Assembly: GCF_001999765.1 (NCBI RefSeq)
Contig: NZ_MTIC01000013.1
Span: 62,001-126,000, forward strand
Origin: Sinomonas mesophila
GTDB taxonomy: Bacteria > Actinomycetota > Actinomycetes > Actinomycetales > Micrococcaceae
Direction of reading: 5' to 3'
DNA length: 64,000 bases
Shown here: positions 61,801 through 64,000 of the stretch, piece by piece
How the letters are laid out: every line of letters begins with the position of its first letter
How positions within the stretch are numbered: position 1 is the first letter of the stretch
Program-made: the position numbers and the translations under genes
Notes under the pieces: generated by a model
Seen by the model: only the letters and a program-made list of their open reading frames with translations
Databases searched by the model: none
What the model was told of the DNA's origin: nothing

Positions 61801-62208
61801 ACGAACTCCCGCCCTCCCGCCTCGGCGCCCGAGGCGGAGCCACTGCTCGCGAACGCAGGGGGCCCCAGAGAGGCCCTCGACAAGGACAGGCTCGACCTCC
61901 TGCGATCACTCGGACCCGGCGTCCTGGAGGCGACGTCGGAAGCCTTCCAGCGCGAGGCCGCCGCAAGCCTTGAGGAGCTGCGCCGGATCCCGCCGGGCGA
62001 CGGCAGCGACCAGCTTCAGAGGGCCGTCCACAAGCTCAAAGGCTCCGCCGGGAACATCGGAGCCACTCGAGCCGCCGAGCTCTGCCGCAAGCTCGAGCAG
62101 AGAGGGCGCCAGGGCATCGGGGTCGAACCTCTCCTGCTCGACGAGCTCGAGGCCGAACTCGACCGCGTGAACGAATCCCTCCGCCGGACCCTCTCCTCCG
62201 AGCACTAG
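58786..62208 (+). CDS. BarA-like tripartite hybrid histidine kinase (TM-PAS-HisKA-HATPase-REC-REC-HPt)
   Basis: This 1140-aa membrane sensor has about nine helices in the first 330 residues, a coiled linker and a PAS domain ([20 protein letters not shown] to [10 protein letters not shown]). HisKA follows with the phospho-His in [14 protein letters not shown], then the ATPase boxes [16 protein letters not shown] and GGTGLGLAI. Two receiver domains carry Asp in AVLDFLMPG and [11 protein letters not shown]; a C-terminal HPt has the His in [13 protein letters not shown]. Such a four-step relay inside one chain is usual in proteobacteria and less so in actinobacteria. No separate response regulator is adjacent. 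The start ATG 58786 follows GGGAGGGCGG; the second ATG at 58807 is possible. Confidence 0.92.
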   Translation: MAGDHGVMAGDHGTQTQGKRLAWGIAAGVLALLAVMAVVIMDPGSDSSQTIGDIGPLVASLAAAGCCARAAARRDAQARGWGWMTVAVLVWSAGQAIWTGYGLTLDHNYPFPTVADACYAGYSIPAVIGLLSFPRSRGSRTGLARTLLDAAVIASGVLYISWFTVLGPLYNAENEDLLSRLTGLAFPVVDIIVASFVLVLSMRQPPGRRLPWIFLGAGLLVLTVTDSIYVRLTFDGVTGLMGSPVVGGWMAAYLLIALSAAVTGRAAPKEDHVAYALALELLPYVPVLGVVLVRATAFNSSTPLTGDRSFLVAIGVILLLLVIARQILIVFENVTLTRGLEAKVAQRTAELEGLAAIVNSSAEAIVGKTANGIITSWNPGAERVYGYSAEEALGRHSSFLVPPHLRAVEEANTDAVRDGQTRTYETEHRRRDRQLVPVAVTAFPVRGDNDIHGMATIAQDITERRRAQAELLAAREAALESSRVKSEFMATMSHEIRTPMNGVIGLTSLLLRTPLDDVQRQYAEGVSAAGEALLALINDILDFSKLEAGKVELEFAAFDPRGLLDEVAGLLAEEAQGKGLELIAHCAPEVPAQLLGDARSLRQVLLNLVSNAVKFTQEGEVEVLATVQGRDGDQMLRFEVRDTGIGIAPEQQEVIFDAFAQADASTTRRYGGTGLGLAICRRLTEAMGGQVGVTSQPGEGSVFWCTAPTPTVEAEEPAAEPGGQPPAGARILVVDDNTTNRLVLEHQLVAWHAEPETAPNAAAALDRLRAAAAQGRPFHLAVLDFLMPGTNGLQLARAIAEDPDLASAPVILLTSGTPPAGNELMAAGVREWLAKPVRSAELYDRLTRLLHPAPGPGFPAPGSGAADHAGAERPPTPEPAPPHPPRLGRVLVVEDNQVNQLVARGIAERLGYEVDMVDDGAAAVDATQRGDYAAVLMDCHMPVMDGFTATRTIRARGGRDATLPIIAMTAGALDEDRERCLAAGMDDYLAKPVDIARLGAVLSRWTNSRPPASAPEAEPLLANAGGPREALDKDRLDLLRSLGPGVLEATSEAFQREAAASLEELRRIPPGDGSDQLQRAVHKLKGSAGNIGATRAAELCRKLEQRGRQGIGVEPLLLDELEAELDRVNESLRRTLSSEH

Positions 62209-63243
62209 CTAGTGCCAGCGGTGGTCCTGGACCGTTATGCGGGGCCCGAACCTCGGCGCCCGGACGCCGGAGGCGCCGAGCAGCCGCACGACTCGCTGCC
62301 GGTGGCCCCGCCACGGCTCGAGCAGGCGCAGCATGCCGGCGTCATCCGTCCGCTCGCCGGTGAGCGCGTAGCCGACGAACTTCGCGAGGTGGTAGTCGCC
62401 GACCGAGATCGAGTCGGGGTCCGCGTGCGTGCGCTGGGTGACCTCGGCTGCGGTCCACACGCCGATGCCGGGAATCGTCTGGAGCGCGGTGGAGGCCTCC
62501 TCCGCCGGGCGCGCCGCGAGCCGCTCGAGGGCCGACGCCGAGCGCAGCGCCCGCATGACCGTCGCCGAGCGCTGCGGCCCGACGCCCGCGCGGTGCCACT
62601 CCCAGGACGGGATCCCCAGCCAGCCGGCGGCGTCCGGGGCGACCATGAGCCCGGCCGGTGCCACCGTCCCCGCTCCCGGGGCCGGTGTCCCGTGCCGGCG
62701 GACGAGGCAGCGGTACGCGCGCCGTGCCTCCAGCGTCGTGACCTTCTGCTCGAGGACCGTGGGCACGAGCGCCTCCACGATCCGCCCCGTCGCGGGGAGC
62801 CTCAGGGCCGGGTGCCGCCGCCTCGCCTCGCGCACGAGCGGGGGGAGCGTCGCGAGGTAGGCCTCGTCGTCGAACGCGGACCAGTCGTCGGTGAGGCCCA
62901 GCATGCGCGGCGCCCCCTCGACGGCCGACGCCGCGCCCTCGCCCCACGCGCGCGCCCTCAGCCGCGCGCCGTCGTGCGTCACGAGGAGCGACGCCGTGCC
63001 CTCCGGCGTGCGGAAGGCGGCCCACAGGCCCCCGGCGGCGCGGGCGAAGCACGGGTCGCCGTCGCCGCGCTGGAGGGGGAACCAGGTCGCGGCCAGCGAG
63101 TAGTGGTCTGGGGCGTCCCAGGATTGCCCAGCGTCGGGCCCGTGCTGCCCGTGCCCATGGTCGCGCCCGCGCACGTGAGCCCGCTGGCCCTGGAGGGGCC
63201 GGCCGCGGTGCCAGCCAGGGGAGGAGACGGGAGCGATGGTCAC
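62209..63243 (-). CDS. DNA-3-methyladenine glycosylase 2-like (HhH-GPD) protein
   Basis: The 344-aa product has an HhH-GPD glycosylase fold: ALVPTVLEQKVTTLEARRAYR, then LQTIPGIGVWTAAEV as the helix-hairpin-helix, and the catalytic Asp in ISVGDYHLAKF. The N-terminal domain (to about residue 140) matches the AlkA-like first domain weakly. It should excise alkylated bases. The N-terminal 40 residues are His/Gly-rich with no homology, so a start further in is possible. It converges on the kinase gene with no gap. Confidence 0.85.
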   Translation of the reverse strand: MTIAPVSSPGWHRGRPLQGQRAHVRGRDHGHGQHGPDAGQSWDAPDHYSLAATWFPLQRGDGDPCFARAAGGLWAAFRTPEGTASLLVTHDGARLRARAWGEGAASAVEGAPRMLGLTDDWSAFDDEAYLATLPPLVREARRRHPALRLPATGRIVEALVPTVLEQKVTTLEARRAYRCLVRRHGTPAPGAGTVAPAGLMVAPDAAGWLGIPSWEWHRAGVGPQRSATVMRALRSASALERLAARPAEEASTALQTIPGIGVWTAAEVTQRTHADPDSISVGDYHLAKFVGYALTGERTDDAGMLRLLEPWRGHRQRVVRLLGASGVRAPRFGPRITVQDHRWH

Positions 63244-63387
63244 GGCATCATCGTGCCACGGACTGCCGACAGGACTCGCGGAGCGATCGCTCCTTCGCCC
63301 CGGGTTCCCTTGACGCGGGCGACGCGCGCCGAAACAATCCCACTGTGGCGCGCGTCACGCGCCCGTTCCCTCCGCGGAAGGATGGCC

Positions 63388-63810
63388 ATGTCCGGAAAAG
63401 TCGTGCACTTCGAGATCCCCGCGGACGACAAGGAACGCGCGCGCACCTTCTACACCGAGGCCTTCGGCTGGAACCTCATCCCGGTGCCCGAGATGGACTA
63501 CACGATGGTCGGCACGACGCCCAGCGACGAGACGGGCGCGCCCACCGAGCCGGGTGCCATCAACGGCGGGATGTTCACGCGCGGCGCGGACTTCCCGACG
63601 ACGCCCGTCATCACGGTCGACGTCGCGGACATCGACGCGGCACTGGCCCGCGTCGAGCAGCTCGGCGGGAGCACCGTCACGCCCAAGATCCCCGTCGGGG
63701 ACATGGGCTTCGCGGCGTACTTCAAGGACACCGAGGGCAATGTCATGGGGCTCTGGCAGAACGCCGGACCCAACCCAGGGCAGTCCTCCCAGCCCCCAGC
63801 CCAGGGCTGA
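63388..63810 (+). CDS. VOC (glyoxalase/bleomycin resistance-like) family protein
   Basis: The 140-aa product has two beta-alpha-beta-beta-beta units: VVHFEIPADDKERARTFYTEAFGWNL and TPVITVDVADIDAALARVEQLGGSTV ending GNVMGLWQN. The substrate is unknown. GCGGAAGG is spaced for the ATG at 63388 rather than 63382. A short intergenic region (39 bp) leads to the partial sheath-like gene. Confidence 0.88.
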   Translation: MSGKVVHFEIPADDKERARTFYTEAFGWNLIPVPEMDYTMVGTTPSDETGAPTEPGAINGGMFTRGADFPTTPVITVDVADIDAALARVEQLGGSTVTPKIPVGDMGFAAYFKDTEGNVMGLWQNAGPNPGQSSQPPAQG

Positions 63811-63849
63811 GGCAGGGGCTCTGGCGGAACGGCGGACGGCGGAACGGGC

Positions 63850-64000
63850 ATGGCCCCCGAGATCGCGCGCTCGGCGCCGTCCTCGACGGCGTTCGTGGGG
63901 CGCGCACCGCACGGGCCCGCGGACGAGCCCGTGCACGTCGGCTCGTGGGACCGGTTCGAGGAGGTCTTCGGCGCGGCGGACGGCTCCGAGGCGCTGGACG
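63850..64000 (+). CDS. Probable contractile tail sheath protein, N-terminus only (runs off window)
   Basis: The frame is open from ATG 63850 to the window end (50 residues). It contains TAFVGRAPHGPADEPVHVGS and WDRFEEVFGAADG, a pattern of the first domain of phage tail sheath and contractile injection system sheath proteins (TAFVGRA-RGP-P-V-SW-F--FGG). The usual longer N-terminal PGVYVEE segment is absent or replaced by a short MAPEIARSAPSS. Only the neighbouring sequence can confirm it. Confidence 0.6.
   Translation, partial: MAPEIARSAPSSTAFVGRAPHGPADEPVHVGSWDRFEEVFGAADGSEALD

Overview
The window is uniformly high-GC DNA with dense genes, GTG starts, many 4-nt stop/start overlaps and IdeR/PucR/TetR-type regulators. 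Gene content (SirA-type sulfite reductase, FprA-type ferredoxin reductases, iron-sulfur APS reductase, a CtpI-like giant P-type ATPase, AbiEi/DUF559 proteins) points to a high-GC actinobacterium, most likely Micrococcaceae (Arthrobacter/Sinomonas-like). That placement is inference from gene content, not a database match.

Layout. 1-696 is the tail of an MFS transporter. 813-5681 is a tightly coupled sulfate-assimilation operon (sirA-cysH-cysD-cysN). 5820-9690 holds a DHFR-like protein, a homocysteine methyltransferase and katG. 9895-16647 holds a lipoprotein, a sulfonate-type ABC transporter (ssuABC), fused siroheme synthase cysG and ferredoxin reductase fprA. Three sulfur promoters (sirA, ssuA, cysG) share an architecture: four GTGAC-like pentamers at exact 10-bp spacing, 30-32 bp upstream of a -10-like TAC(C/G)(C/G)T that is followed after 6-7 nt by an ATG (apparently leaderless). 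Together these genes supply sulfonate or sulfate sulfur, siroheme and electrons to sulfite reductase.

16648-17014 is a striking intergenic element: three 21-bp-period direct repeats, a perfect 25-bp hairpin and three inverted copies of the same motif. 17015-27718 carries a divergent pucR/gabT pair with a shared inverted-repeat operator, universal stress and OsmC proteins, a DUF559/AbiEi-type gene flanked by 46-bp direct repeats, rarD, a second fprA, an amino-acid permease and a TetR regulator. 27782-34332 is a sugar-acid regulon: an L-fuconate/D-arabinonate-type dehydratase, a 2-oxoglutarate-semialdehyde-type dehydrogenase, an FAH-fold enzyme, a GntR regulator and an MFS symporter, with paired identical operators at both divergent promoters. 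34425-36402 is a fur-katA oxidative-stress pair. 36600-41274 contains htpX, an N-terminally truncated MFS gene, a lower-GC HTTM pair, a YajQ protein and tRNA-Tyr.

41494-50294 is a siderophore locus. Five genes on the minus strand have the order ATP-grasp / NIS synthetase / MFS exporter / NIS synthetase / PLP decarboxylase, the same order as vibrioferrin pvsABCDE. A divergent HpcH/HpaI-type gene carries the residues expected of the siderophore citrate synthase SbnG, and a near-perfect IdeR/DtxR box lies between them. 51019-56586 encodes a 1478-aa CtpI-like P-type ATPase with a degenerate ATPase-like N-terminal half, accompanied by three small membrane proteins that resemble each other. 56836-63810 holds a histidine phosphatase, thioredoxin, a monooxygenase-fold protein, a large hybrid histidine kinase, a DNA glycosylase and a VOC protein. 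The last 151 bases begin what looks like a contractile tail sheath gene, so a phage-tail-like or injection-system cluster may start at the right edge.
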